Assembly (NCBI GenBank): GCA_963978905.1
Contig: OZ022259.1
Span: 16,714,068-16,778,067, forward strand
DNA length: 64,000 nt
Direction of reading: 5' to 3'
Origin: Trichostrongylus colubriformis
Taxonomy: Eukaryota; Nematoda; Chromadorea; Rhabditida; Trichostrongylidae
Below the pieces are notes generated by a model. The model had not been told where the DNA came from. It did no database searches and worked only from the letters and a program-made list of their open reading frames with translations. The stretch's first letter is position 1, and each line of letters opens with the position of its first letter. Below are positions 21,320 to 33,630 of the stretch, one piece after another. The translations under genes and the position numbers were made by a program.

Positions 21320-23130
21320 ACTCATTGCTATAGAACCTTGCACCCTTTTCTTCCTTGGATTTGTGTTTCTCGAATCCAAACTTCCTCCTGGTTTTCTAAC
21401 TGCATCACTGCGTCACAGGCAGGCATTCCAATATCAAAACCATTACTCAAATGTTTCCCGAAAGAGAAAGCTTCATTTTTCCAATTCCAATTGAGATTTT
21501 CAGAAAAGCTCTTACCTGCAATGATTGTTCACTCCTAGCATGAGATGAGCCTATGCCCAGAAGCCCGGAACAGATTTCCAATAAGATTAGTGGTGGGAGT
21601 TGAGTTTTCAAAATGCATGCTAAGCCAGTAGCGATTTCCGCCTTACGGTGCCTTAAGTTTGCTATTTCTTTATGAAACAGCTAGAGTTATGGTGACCATT
21701 CCCTCGAGCCAATGAAGTACACTCACACTAAGTCTGTCTCATAGCATCGGTTTGTTGTTCACCTAGTGAATTTTCGGGCTAAATTCGACCGCCGATCGTC
21801 CGTCAAACGATTCCACATCAACGCTTCCCGATCGTAACAACCTGTTTCTTATATCGATTATGTGTAAATCGGCGAGGCCATCGAGGTTGTTGCTGTCAAG
21901 GCATGATTTCCATCTTTCTGTTTTATCATCTCTAGAAGCGCACAACTGCCAGCCCCATTCGATTAGTTCCTCGTCTCGTACTCTTGCGTACCTTTTTAAG
22001 CCCTTCAGACCCATTCGTAAAGAACTGAGCAAGCACAGATAAGTTTTTAATGTGAACATTTTGAAGTCGGCATAAGATTCATTTCACAGCGAGATCACTT
22101 TGATATTCACTTGATTCTCGAACAAGTATAAATTGAAATACATGACGTCATATACCAAGTAAAACAGAAATGAAAGTGCGATATAGATCAACAAGCCTAA
22201 CTTTGATACCTTTCATTTTACTGATTTGATTAACTGATTACTTGGAACAGTGGAATCACGGCATGCTACTGGCCCGTAGAAGTATAAATTTGATATCATT
22301 CATTCCTTATAGCTCCTCATTCCTAATTCCCATGAATTTTAGAGACCCCGAATTCTAAAAATGTCTTCGGAGGTGTAGTCAGCCATTCTGATGCTAAAAC
22401 TCGACTTTGTCAGCTAATTCCCCTTATTGGCCACAGGTCAAGTAGTAGCTGCCACTAACGCTGAGCGTCTCTTACAACTGATCCTGTGTCTACCATGATA
22501 CACAGTGGATACACTAAGCACTTTTCGGTTAATTTCGGCTTCAAATACGTCAAATTCGAACCACATTACACTAACCCATAAAGTGCAACACATGGTGTAG
22601 CGCCAGTGTTAAATCACAATTTTTTCGTATTTTGAAATTGTAAGGTGGTCAAAAGCTGTCACTATAAGTTTGCGTATACGGAGAATAACATACCTCTCAG
22701 GGACCTTTCCCTTCCAAAAAGGAGCTGGAATTTTGGCACCACGCTTTTTGAACACCATGGCAAGCAATAACAAAACAATCGAAAGGATAACTACTCACCT
22801 CCACAGATGAGACTTGGACTGAGATTACTTTTCTATTGACTGCGCATCAAGCTGCCTAGCTGTACAAAAGTTAAGTTTTAACCTAGAAATGACATTAAAG
22901 CGCGAATCAATTTTTCTGGTACAATGATGGACAGATGCGTTGTATTCCATATCCGAAAACGTATCCTGACAGCTTTAGCCTTCACAAATCGACGACCCTG
23001 AGAAAAAGACGGTCCTTGGTGGCCAAGTGCAACACACGGTGATTCACGATTTGAAGACTAGATAAAATATCTAGCCATACAGGTAGGAACGGTGAAAATA
23101 GCCTCGGTATGTTATGTGTTAAAAAAAATT
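21320..23130. other. No gene recognised
   Basis: Apart from the direct repeat at 22182-22277, I see neither conserved exons nor named elements. Confidence 0.4.
22182..22277 (+). repeat. 95-bp direct repeat, copy 2
   Basis: See the copy at 20068. The match is nearly perfect and the flanks then diverge. Confidence 0.75.
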
Positions 23131-23319
23131 ACAATACTACCGCTCACATTTTTTGAAAAATCGACGGTGGCGACAGATTAAATTTTTTAAATTTTTTCTC
23201 TTTTATCCATTTTAACGATTTTTAACATACATTTTTAACAAAGTTATGACTCTGCGACGGTTTGTGCCCTTTAATCCGTCGCCCACCGTCGATTTTTCAA
23301 GAAATGTGAGCGGTATTGT
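23131..23319. mobile_element. Small MITE, 189 bp
   Basis: Inverted ends start acaatactaccgctcacatt, with about 45 bp of near-perfect pairing including atcgacggtggcgac. The AT-rich centre has no coding capacity. Confidence 0.75.
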
Positions 23320-24584
23320 ATGTCCTGAAGAAACTTTTCATAAATTCTGTCCTGAAGCACATATCCATCTGAACGTGTAAGATGCGCGACTTCAACAGTT
23401 TACATCAGAAGAAGATTTTACAAAAATAGCTGCAGAAAATTCTGAATCTCATCGGTGAACCTTCAGTGTCTAGTGCTTTTCACAAGTGCAAATTACTACA
23501 TTCACATAAAGAGACGTTGTTTAAGTGTCACTCGGCTACATTTGTACTTTACCGACATTCTGTTGAAAACACTATAAATAATTTAATGAAAGCTTTTAAC
23601 CGTTCTCCTGTATTCAGTAGTGTTTTTTTCGAATGAAAATGGGATCTAGGGCAAGTGGCTTCCCACTGTTACGTCATCGATAAGCCTTCTGTTACTAGCT
23701 GTAACAGTTTAACCTGGGTGGGCAGCTGCGCTGTGGTATTGTTCTTTTCCGTTTGGTATACCAAGAACTCGTTCACTCATATAGGCCCATGCTCAGCATC
23801 GTTGCCCAAAATGATGCCCAGCAGTCAAAGCTAAATAGGATTATCTTTGTTTTTGACTAGCTTTTATACGAAAATCAATAGAATACACTTACTAAAGTTC
23901 AGATGTCCTTCCTTTTTCAGGCTCCGTGAGGACGCTATCTCTAACTTCGCTACCCTTTTGAGCTGAGATGTAATATCTACCATGATAATGTGTCCATATG
24001 CACATATCCATCCCTTTACGTAACTCGCTATCAGTCTATTTCTTGTGGGAGTGGGACTTTTGTACAGAATTCTCGTCAGTACATTTACTTCGCCTCACCT
24101 CTTTTTTCTTTCTCATCTACTTTGCATCCTGCCAGGCTGGTTGACCTTCTTAACTGGCTGCTCTGCCTTTTAACTTTTTCTCGACAATGAATGTGACACA
24201 AAAAAGGAAGAGCAAGTTCATTGTGGTGGGAATTATAAATCAAAGACACCGAGTGAGGGGAATTTTCATCTAGGCATGATCTACCGTAACGGTTGCAGTT
24301 CGTTGGATTGCGCGGCGCATCCTAGCAAGGTAGACGCAAGGTGACGCCAAATCTTTATCCTTCTTATATAAGCTTAAAATACATAAAAGGATGGATAAGA
24401 TCGCTGGTTGATCCCATTTTGGCATGCACCACGCACCCCCGCTCCAATTCAACCTTGTAATGGAATTGGATTGTGGTCAAGTCGGTCCCCCCTCAGACTA
24501 ATTTTGAAAACCATCCCTGTGGGAACTGTAGCGTACCAATTCCGAGTTCAAAGATTATGATGAGAAATAGAGTAAAAAATAAAG
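23320..24584. other. No gene recognised
   Basis: Short unconvincing frames only. No conserved protein motif was found on either strand. Confidence 0.4.
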
Positions 24585-24805
24585 GATAACGTTTTTGGCA
24601 TTAAATAAACCTTTGCTGGGGTGCGCCACGCATTCTAGTAGTTCCATTTAGCGTCGTGCTGGCAAGTGAATGCTATTTCTTTTGAACAATGACTTCCACG
24701 GGCCACGGGTACCAATCTTGCTTGCTTGGTCTGGACATTGGGCAGTGATGCGGGGTTAGACCCCGCACCGTAAGAGCGGGAGTGAGCGCCACGTTTTACT
24801 GCACC
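24585..24805 (-). repeat. tRNA-derived SINE, copy 1
   Basis: On the minus strand, GTGGCGCTCACTCCCGCTC and a worn B box (GCGGGGTCTAACCCCGC) are followed by the shared tail with ...GAATGCGTGGCGCACC. It is the same family as copies at 26555, 50370, 59640 and 63455. Confidence 0.65.
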
Positions 24806-26554
24806 ATGTCCCGTAAGGAGTGGGACAATAAAAACAAAAATTAATTAGCTGTTGATAATGCGATACTTATCAAGGGAGAAAGGGAGGCGACGATTAATCC
24901 CTCTTAATAGCGCATAAGATCTGAATGCCGATGAGCAGAAATCAGATATATGAAAGGATACATGCCTTTCTCAGAGCTTATAATCTGCCCCTACTCCACG
25001 ATTTTCCTATTCGAATGTTTTTCAGCCCACTCTTATGTCGTTCCTAACCGTTTCCGTCTCATGGTCGCTTCAAACTTGCTATATTCTCTTTTTATGATTT
25101 CAAATTCTTTTTGTAAATAGTATATTAGCAGCTCTCAGTAGCCAGTTCAGCTTGTGATATCGTGAAAGCCCTATGGGCATATGGCATCACTTGTGATTAG
25201 CATTCGGAAGAAAAAGCTGGCTAATGGTCATTCATATAACCATATCGGATGAGGCTTATTTTTTCAACTGTCGGAACTACAAAGAGGAAATCAATCAGGA
25301 AAATTCTGAAAAAAAATGGAAAATTGATGCGCGGCATTTCCTAGTTCAATATTTGGGGGTGATCTGTACTTCGCATGTTTCATGTTGCTTTTAAAGACAG
25401 CATTAGGGGAAATGTGGTAATGGAGAAATCCCTCCAAGAATATGGTAGTCTTGGGCCCAAGAAGGCTACCTGTGGCAAAATCCCGGTGAAAAAGCGCCTC
25501 TCCGAACTGTAGACACGCCACAAAAAGCCGCACCGCGCAGCTGTCCCGCCTCTTGGATTAACCGATCCCGCCTCCCGATGACGTAATTCCTGATTGACTG
25601 GGATGGGAGCGGCAAGGAGATACGGCAGGATCGAAGGTTTGGCGGCGCGCTTTCGCAGTCTTAGCTTGAAGCTCACTCCAAAAAATAGATGCTGTCGTAT
25701 TTCCAAACATTCCCTTGCGTTTACTTGGCAACATGCCAATGAACAACTAGATCAGACTATCCGCCTCTTGACGGACAGGTCGTCCGCGTCGAGAATCAAC
25801 AGTGGAAAGGGGGTCCTATTTCTCGGGTTTTTGGCCAATTCCATCCGTTGTTTCTTCATTGTCCTATTACTAGGCATCTCGACTTTCATATTCACTACGT
25901 CTTTTAGTTTTCGTCCGACTTTCCTCTAATGCTGCCTTTAAGCATAGAACTCAACTTTATGGATAGACTTAAGCTTTCACGCGTTATGAAACATTTATTA
26001 AACTTCTCGATCAATTTTTCTCCTTCAGTAAGTCACCCTTTTCTGAAGACACAGGGATCCTCTTGCAGCAGCCTCTAGCTGTTGAGTCTAATTAGCAGCT
26101 GAAAGTGACGTCTAGGAAAAAACCCGATTCGAGCACTGCCATTTTACGGCGATTCCTGATCCAGCGGTTAAGTTTGTTATGGCATATAAACCACCCTCCC
26201 GATCTTCTATTGTTACTGAAACCGCTTTGAAAATCGGGAAGCATCCAATGGGTGATAACTGTTTCTGGTTTGCCAAATTGCTATAGTCGAGGGGACTGTG
26301 AACCTCCCAGCCATCGTCCCACATTCCATTGTTAATGATCTTTACCGGTTGATTCAACGTATAGAATTACGCGAGAATCGAACATGAAAAGGAAGTTTAG
26401 CTGAGCTGCCTCATTAGGTATGCTCCCACGCTAGCACCACTTATAATGTATAATCTTCACACCCTCTCATCAGCGCTTCCTGAACGGTCAATGCAGGTTT
26501 TCAGATCCAAGTTCATTTTGGTGCTTTTCATAAAAGTTTAAAGGAAAAACTTTT
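24806..26554. other. No gene recognised
   Basis: A frame at 25594-25929 is fairly long, but it begins in GC-rich sequence that resembles the R2 repeat in reverse, and it has no domain. Confidence 0.4.
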
Positions 26555-26785
26555 TTGACATCAATTAATCCCTTTTGTAAAACGCGCCGCGCATTCTAGT
26601 TCCATTCAGAGTCAGCAGGTGAATGCGATTAGACCTATACAATGACTTCTGGGACCACCAAATCACCGACCCTGCACGGATGGAAGGCTTGGTTGGCCTG
26701 GGCGGGCGTTGATACGGGATTCGATCCCCGCACCATAAGAGTGCGAGTGCGCGCTACCTTCCATTACGCCACCTCACCTTTTTTC
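26555..26785 (-). repeat. tRNA-derived SINE, copy 2
   Basis: The minus strand shows an A-box-like TGGCGTAATGG and the B box GGATCGAATCC at tRNA spacing, then the family tail (GAACTAGAATGCGCGGCGC). Confidence 0.75.
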
Positions 26786-26819
26786 ATATTATTAGTTGCC
26801 CTCTCCAACTGGTAGAACA

Positions 26820-27487
26820 TACTGGGTAGTCTAAAAAGTTTTTTCGTATTTTCAAATACCATTTTTTCCCTCCAAACTGCTTTCCAGCAATCTCTTCTGT
26901 ACATACACATGTAGTACTAGTCCACACGCATCTATAGGTATTATTGTTTTCCATCTCCCGGATAACCCTTTTCGGCAAAATACACATATCAACGGTCAAC
27001 CTCATTTTCAATACAAAAATTATAAAAAAATTTTTCTTCGAATGGCGTTAGACAGGGAAAGGAAAAGGTGGTAATCCGATGGAGCAAGATGAGGGCTATA
27101 AGGTGGATGGGGCAGCAATTTTTATCCAAGCTCGAGAATTTTTTGGCGAGTCATTTTTTCACTAGTAGTAAACATTTTTTAAAATTTTTTCTTCTAAAAA
27201 ATTCTCGAGCTTGGATAAAAATTGCTGCTTTATAGCCCTGATCTTGCTCCATCGGATTATCACCTTTCCTTTCCCTGTCTAACGCCATTCAAAGAAAAAA
27301 AATTGGAATTGAAAATGAGGACTTTTGATATTTTTATTTTGCCGAAAAGGGTTATCCGGGAGATGGAAGACAACAATACCTATAGATGCGTGTGGACTTG
27401 TACTACATATATATGTGCAGAAGAAATTTTGTGGAAAGCAGTTTTGAGCGATATTTAAAAATACGAAAAGACTTTTTAGACTACCTA
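26820..27487. mobile_element. Foldback element from a mariner transposase 3' end, copy 2
   Basis: The outer ends TGGGTAGTCTAAAAAGTTTT and its inverse frame two arms, each carrying the 3' end of a mariner transposase gene. On the + strand YSPDLAPSDYHLSFPCL and ILPKRVIREMEDNNTYRC are readable at 27222-27458. The opposite arm gives the same protein end from the minus strand (26784-27011). The N-terminus is absent. It has the same layout as the element at 6862-7470 but different sequence details and flanks. Confidence 0.75.
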
Positions 27488-28180
27488 ATATAATGAAGTT
27501 AGGCATCAAGAGCTATTTTTAGGTGTTAAGGCATTGATGAGATCTTCAAAGTTATATTAAGGCTTTGAATCAGGTATTAGTAATAGAATAGATCAATAAT
27601 CGTCATTATTGTCATTATTATAATTAACAGAATAAAAAATAGAGAATAACTATAGGATAATAATGATAGTAGATATTTTTAATTTTTGATAACTGCTGTT
27701 TATCGCCGCAGCTCGCGATGCGAAAGTTACTACAAGGATGGTGATTCTTTCGCCTTTTACTAAAGATCAGCAGTTATCAAAAATTAAAAATATCGAAATC
27801 ATTACTAAAGCTTTCAGCATCCTTGTAATGATAGTAGAATATGATATGTTTTAAAATATAAGTTATTAGTTTTGATATTTTTGATTTTAGATAGCTGCTG
27901 ATTATCATTAATAATTAGCATCCTAGTAGTGAGTTACTAGTAATAAAATAATGGAATGCCATTCTGACCTTTGGTGCCTTTTTTAGTTATTGGTAGAATG
28001 ATATTCATACGTTGAGGGATTAAATTACGTGTTAATAACACGAAAAATCAATAATAAATGTTGTTAATAATAGTAACAGAATATAATAATGGGGAATAAT
28101 GATGGTATAATAATGATAATAGAGTATAATGTGTTGATATTATTAGGTTTATAATAGAATAATTGAATGCCATTTTCACC
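27488..28180. repeat. AT-rich (TAA)-like region with a small foldback
   Basis: Irregular taataatag/attattg repeats dominate. A foldback has arms at 27672-27698 and 27769-27795 (agatatttttaatttttgat and its inverse). It contains tcgccgcag...gcgatgcgaaagttac, which is also found near 7780-7815. Confidence 0.65.
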
Positions 28181-28980
28181 TCTCGGAAACCATTCTATTG
28201 CGATATAGATGTGTACGCCCTTGAGATTGTGGCGCAGGTCGAAGCGCGGAAGGTGACCGGTCAAGTTACATGATCCGAGCCCACATCAAACAGTATGCCT
28301 TCTCCGTCCTTAACGATTAAAACATTCTAAAGTTCTGTTTAGTACTCAAATTTTGGGTAATCACTATTGGGGGTAACCGCTGTTAAGTGTCGATGCAGAT
28401 GTGTTGTCTTCTGAAGAAGGGTCATTAAAGCAGTCGTAAGTATTATATAATATAGCACAAATCAGGGCACTCCCAGGTTTCCAGGAAAGTAGCCGCCTCA
28501 GTACCATCCCCCTCCCCTCCCTACGGGCACCAAATCGATCTCCCTTTTTTGACCTCTACAATACTAATACTGGATTGTATAGTTGCAGTGTGTTTCATTC
28601 CTATGTACTCTTACCTGAAGCGAAAAAAATATTCATTCCACACTTCCTCACACGGATTCGCTGTAAAATGCTCTTCGCTTCTCATCTACTTATTGAAAGT
28701 TTGGATTCCAGTACTTATCGCTGACCTCTGCAGCTACGACCCACCTCCTGTTTGGTCAAATACGACCTTAATATCGGGGAATACTAGGCTGCCACCCTGA
28801 TCCAAATGCTGCACTTAAATTTCAAGAAAAACTACTTTCCGGCCAGCTACTGTCATAAGTGCAACCAAAATTTATAATTTCGCTCGTTTTTTTCATTATC
28901 AGGTATCTTTTAGTCATATACTGGGAATGTGGATAGGTGTAATTGGACGTTGCTATATATTGGACGACTGAGGTATATAA
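28181..28980. other. No gene established
   Basis: A + strand frame at 28549-28800 has a hydrophobic start (ILILDCIVAVCFIPMYSYL) but no splice context or conserved motif that would support a gene. Confidence 0.35.
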
Positions 28981-28983
28981 GGC

Positions 28984-29745
28984 GGGGGGGGGGGGGGGGG
29001 GGGGCAAAAAGGACCACTTTTTTCTTCCTTTTTCAACACTGATTCAGTCAAACATTACCAAATTCCAACTGGACTTTTTTATTCCTAAGTTCAGGGGCGT
29101 ACTCCATATCATCGCTGAAATCGGTAACAGCCTTCTGCACAAGCAGGATTGAGAGCAAGATGATGAGTCGTCTTATTTTGGCGGAATCGGTGATTCCATC
29201 ACTTCGTTCACAACTTTGCCAGGGTACGTCCGCACTTGATAGGCGAGTAGATTCATAATGGGTTGTACCCTCAAACACACCGTTTCCAACGCCCTCTACT
29301 TTGAAGAACCAAAAACCGTACCATTACCATTAAAATCCCACCGGAGACGGATTGGAAGCGCAAAAAATGACTTATCGGATCACTGGATAGTTGCCCAAGC
29401 ATCTGCGTCTCCGCCTAAGCCACCTTGCCTCGTTGCCTGCGTCACCTCTGCACCTCCACCGTGCCACTCTCCTTCGCTGCCTCTGAACGCAGCCACGCCC
29501 TGTCTGCGGTGAGTATGGCCGCGGCTTCTTGCAGACGCTTCTGCCGTAAATGCCACAGGCCTGACTGCGCCAACTGACGGATATTTTCATGATGGTGAAG
29601 CTGTGAGCCACAGCTTGTTTCTGTTTATACAGGAATATTCTGTTTCATTAATTTTACCTTTTTCGCTACTCTCTGTTTCGTATGCTTTGCGGATGTGAGC
29701 CGTGAGCAAAGTGACTTTTTGCCCCCCCCCCTCCCCTGTGTGAGT
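28984..29745. mobile_element. Diverged R1-like MITE with G/C homopolymer ends
   Basis: The interior shares the order of blocks seen in R1 (cagtcaaac...ccaaattcc, gccttctgcac, ggatgtgagccgtgagcaaa). The ends, expected to be CAGGGGGTGCC and its inverse, are a run of 21 G (28984-29004) and a C-rich tract near 29721-29737. Confidence 0.55.
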
Positions 29746-29938
29746 GTATAGGCGCTACTCAACATGTCGTCAATTGGTGGGTGAGATAAAACTCGTAAGA
29801 TCGACCCTCAACCAACCAAATTATGGACCTGCCGAAAACTGTTCGACATAAGCTGCTCTGTTTGAGAGCCACCCCTCCCCCATTTATAGGTGCCCTATGC
29901 TATGACCTATAGCTCCAGCTTCTTACTCTGTACCCAAA

Positions 29939-31874
29939 ATGCACGTCTCTTGTTTCGACCTCTCCAATGAATACATGTCGCACGTATACCTCTCGAATGC
30001 ACCCAGTAACGAACTGGATTCAAAGCTATTCATGATCGTTACAGGAATGGCAAAACAGGACTTCGAGCCCCTGGACTACTTCGGCCCAATAGTGGTAGCA
30101 GCGATATTTGCCATCGTATTGTTTTTGATTTCGTTTTTCATCATCAATTTCTTCTGCATCACCAAGTACGATGACGTCACAAAATTCGAGAAGGTTCGCC
30201 AACTTTACGATTTCCTTGTGTTTTCCGGATGAAGTTTTGTATGAGATTTATCAAATCTGGAACGAAACAGCTCAAATCTGCACATCGTTTATTACAACTC
30301 TAGGTGACACAAAGAGAGAGGAGGTGTATATGAAATCTCATCGATCACGAAAACTTAGCAAAGGCTGTGTGATCACTCGCGCGGGTTAGGCGCTTTCATA
30401 CTTTGCAGCACCGACGCCGGTAACGCCAGCATTATTTTCTTGCGCTCTATTTTTAACGATCGACCTAGCCATACCTTAGAATTATAATCGTGGCAAGAGC
30501 CCGCGCGAACCAGTGGCGAGATTTGAATCTTTGCATAGTTCCAAGATTTGATAGGATTTACGCGGGTTCTTGCCTTAGATTATCGTGGGCTCTAACCATG
30601 ATCGTCCTACTATGATATGGTTCGTCCGAGCGTTATAAACAGAGCGCATCGCAAAAGTGTAGGCGTTGCCGGCGACCTTGACGTTTTTGTCGAAGCCGGT
30701 GGCGCAAAGTATGAAAGCGACCTTACTGCTGCCCACTGTCAACTTCGTTATGTTGCTCTTCAAAGAGGAAACACTGAATCCATTGTAGGTATAATGCAAC
30801 CCTGATTTATTCGATTTCGCATTACGCCCCATTTCCTCCCTCCAACCCCACTTCAACGAACAACGGCCACCTTCCCCCTTGACCCTCGCCGCAGACGTGT
30901 TTTGACTTCTAACACCACTCTTCTACCGCTGCACTGAGCCACCGGGAGTGCATCGGGACAGCTAGGCTATTATGCGAGAAGGCGGTGACCGTGCTACCAG
31001 CGTGCGGCCAGTTCACAGCGGGGCCAACAAGACACATAGTGCGCGCGGCAGTGCATTTGCGTGGCGCGGTGACCTAGTTGGAATGTTTGGAGTACACTCT
31101 CGACCAATTAGGGCTTATGAAGCCATGCGCGCCACTGTAGCACCGATGAAGGCCCTAAAATGTGCCTATCAAAACGATAGCACCGCATATTTTTTCACTG
31201 ATTGTGAGCTCACTCCTAAATAATGGACGTGTTTCCACACAACTGAATACCCCGGTAAGACCTCCTGGTGCATACCTGTCACCCAAGTTAAGGACACCGG
31301 TAGGGGTAAATTTGGCAAACTGGGGGATTACGAAAGTAGAGGTGCTCAGCAATAAACAGTAGAGAAAGAACGGCATACAGCGGCGAAAAAATCCTTTTTT
31401 CTCTCGTCCTCTGCGTCTCTAGCTGGAGTGGACTGACTGAAGACAGGCCAGAGTCTGAACCAGCGGCCCGATTGTTGTCCCGCCCCTCCACGGCGACTCC
31501 CCCGGCCGCATAACCGCATAACGACATGCCGTGCTGCGGGGTCGTCATAAGACTCCAAGCCGCGTTTTTTAATGCGATTTTCATCACATGCGACATATTC
31601 TGAAGTAGAAGGTTCGTTTCAGAGAACATCTTCTCCCAGATCTCAGTTTTCCCTTTCCCCTACTGGTGCCTTTGAGCGATAACTCGATTAAATTTTTCAT
31701 TAACAAAGTACCTTTATGAGTATTTCGTAATTTATTCAATCTAATTTTTTGAATGTTCATATTCAGTTCGGAGCAAAGCGCAACTGGCGACTGGGACCAC
31801 ACCGAGTGATTTATGCGAAGAATGGTGGTTTAATTGTCAAGGATGACGACGAGAACGATCTATTTTACACTTAG
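29939..31874 (+). CDS. Small single-pass membrane protein, two exons
   Basis: I do not recognise the family. Exon 1 (29939-30193, 85 codons) begins at an ATG behind an in-frame stop (29903). It encodes a polar N-terminus of about 50 residues and a very hydrophobic helix (GPIVVAAIFAIVLFLISFFI), then KYDDVTKFEK before a GT donor. Exon 2 (31767-31874, 36 codons) follows a good acceptor (atattcag) and encodes a basic-then-acidic tail (KRNWRLGPHRVIYAKNGG, then KDDDENDLFYT) and TAG. Both exons are in phase 0 and give 120 residues: short ectodomain, one helix, about 50-residue cytoplasmic tail. The 1.57-kb intron holds two repeats. A further exon inside it cannot be excluded. Confidence 0.5.
30389..30722. 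mobile_element. GGCGCTTTC MITE with TTA target duplication
   Basis: The left end GGCGCTTTCATACTTTGC matches the inverse right end, and TTA flanks both sides (30386-30388, 30723-30725). A 3-bp TTA duplication is characteristic of PIF/Harbinger elements. It lies in the intron of the small membrane protein gene. Confidence 0.8.
31300..31680. repeat. R2 interspersed repeat, copy 2
   Basis: It contains gaaagtagaggtgctcagca, catgccgtgctgcgg and the tail ...ggtgcctttgagcg shared with the copies at 5488 and 41795. It is intronic. Confidence 0.65.
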
Positions 31875-32893
31875 AGAAACCACATTTATTCAGACTCTAC
31901 TTCACCGTTATACATATCCGAGATGTTTGTTCGCGTACCAAATGACACTGCACCTCTTGTTTCTATGAAATTTCATGAATTTTTGAAAATTTTTCATTTA
32001 TTGCTTTTTCAGCGCTGATTTCAGCCGTTTTCTTCGATGGACCTCCATAAAAAATTGCATAATAAATAATGAAATATTGGTCGTGTTGTTGACGTTTTAA
32101 ACACTAAAAGGCAACTTTAAAGCTATTGTGAGGAAGTCACGACAATATGGAAATACGAACAGAGCGTGATCGCGGCACCTCAGTTTTACATTACCTCGGA
32201 TGGACATTTCCCACTCACCGGAGGTCCGTGTCATTTTGGTCATAATTGGTCGAAGGACACGGGCGTTTTGGCCATGTGTTGAAACGTGGCTCCCGAAGTA
32301 CTTCGACCAATAACGATGAAGATGTCGCCCGCCCCTCTAGCGAGCATATTCAACGAAGATTGCATAAAAATAAAAAGAACTCGGCCTAGCATAATTATTA
32401 CCGATCATTATGTACGGGTAACCACTTCATGATATCAATACCTTAATGGTGGTTCCAAATGTGTCGGTCACTCTACGACATTCTAAATTTCCAGATTTTC
32501 ACACTGCATAACAAAAACTCAACCGAACTAAAATGGAGGCCTTCTGATGTTCGTTTGAAGCGGTTTCAATCAAAAAGAAGGCGTTTGAACACATTTTATG
32601 CTACGCCAACATTATGCGATCAAACATTCAGAAAGCCATCAAAAATCAAAACTCGCTGTAGTCCCAAATCTTCGAGTGTACTAAAAGTATGGCTCTTTTG
32701 ACCTCTAAGCGTCGGTTTTGACGAAATTGCAGTCCAGAAGAAGGCGTCAAGCCACTATATGTTATCACATGAAAATTTTCCGAGGTATTTTCTCTAGGCA
32801 GCGTTCATAGTGATGAAACCTGCGCTTTGATGAAATTGTGGAACCCGCGGAAAAGTACTAAATAGAAATCGATTGAGGGAATCACGGAATTTA
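31875..32893. other. No gene recognised
   Basis: It follows the stop of the small membrane protein gene and may include its 3' UTR (AATAAA-like signals near 32063). Nothing else can be supported. Confidence 0.4.
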
Positions 32894-33630
32894 CAGGGGG
32901 TGCCAAAAAAAAGTAATTTTTATCCTCCACTCTCAACCCCACATTAGTCGAGCTACGGCAATTCCGTCCAGACATTTCCATCCCTAAAGTAAAGAGCAGA
33001 CCTCACTCTATCACTGTTCGCCGTTACAGCCTTCTGCACGCGAAGGAACGGTTGCTTGTTCCGAGTGAACAAGATATGTCACCTCAGCTGGGCGAAACTT
33101 CGTCGCCCTCGTTCACAACCTTGCTAAGGTCCGTTCACTCTGGTACCTGAGGGGATACATACGGGATGGTGTTCTTGAATAATCCGTTTTTTCCGGGTTG
33201 CCAACGCCCTTCGTTTCCAAGGGCCAGAACGTGCCATTCCCACTGAAACTCCTCCGGGGGCAGGTTTGACGCATGAAAAAATTATACTTCGGCTCATAGC
33301 AGCCTTGTCCAAGCAGCAAGGGCTCTGTGACTTCCATGATCCGAAGGGTCAATCCTTATAGAGCTTCCCACAAGAAGCTTACCACGGAATCTGGCTCCAC
33401 TGTTTTAAGGGGACCTTGATACCGTGGGTGCTCTGAAGCCCTCCTGCGCTGCTTAAAGGTTCCATATTTTTATGAAAATGAAAGTAGTGAGTCTCAGCTT
33501 GTTCCTGCTTTTAGAGGAACATTTCGGGAATATTTAGCCCCAATACATTCATTTCTTTCGTTTCCCTATGTTTTGTATAACAGGCTGATGTGGGTCGTGA
33601 GCAAAATTCATTTTTTTTTGGCACCCCCTG
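32894..33630. mobile_element. R1 MITE copy 2
   Basis: The ends CAGGGGGTGCCAAAAAAAAG and ...GGCACCCCCTG are intact. The left TA flank is kept and the right flank is TT. Internally it is highly similar to 4265-5005. Confidence 0.85.

Noticed and set aside
25594..25929. 111-codon membrane protein
   Set aside because: It has hydrophobic patches but no conserved motif, and the GC-rich beginning looks like reversed repeat sequence.
28984..29004. Telomere- or CRISPR-like signal at the G run
   Set aside because: It is a simple homopolymer at the end of a MITE. No repeat-spacer pattern exists in the window.
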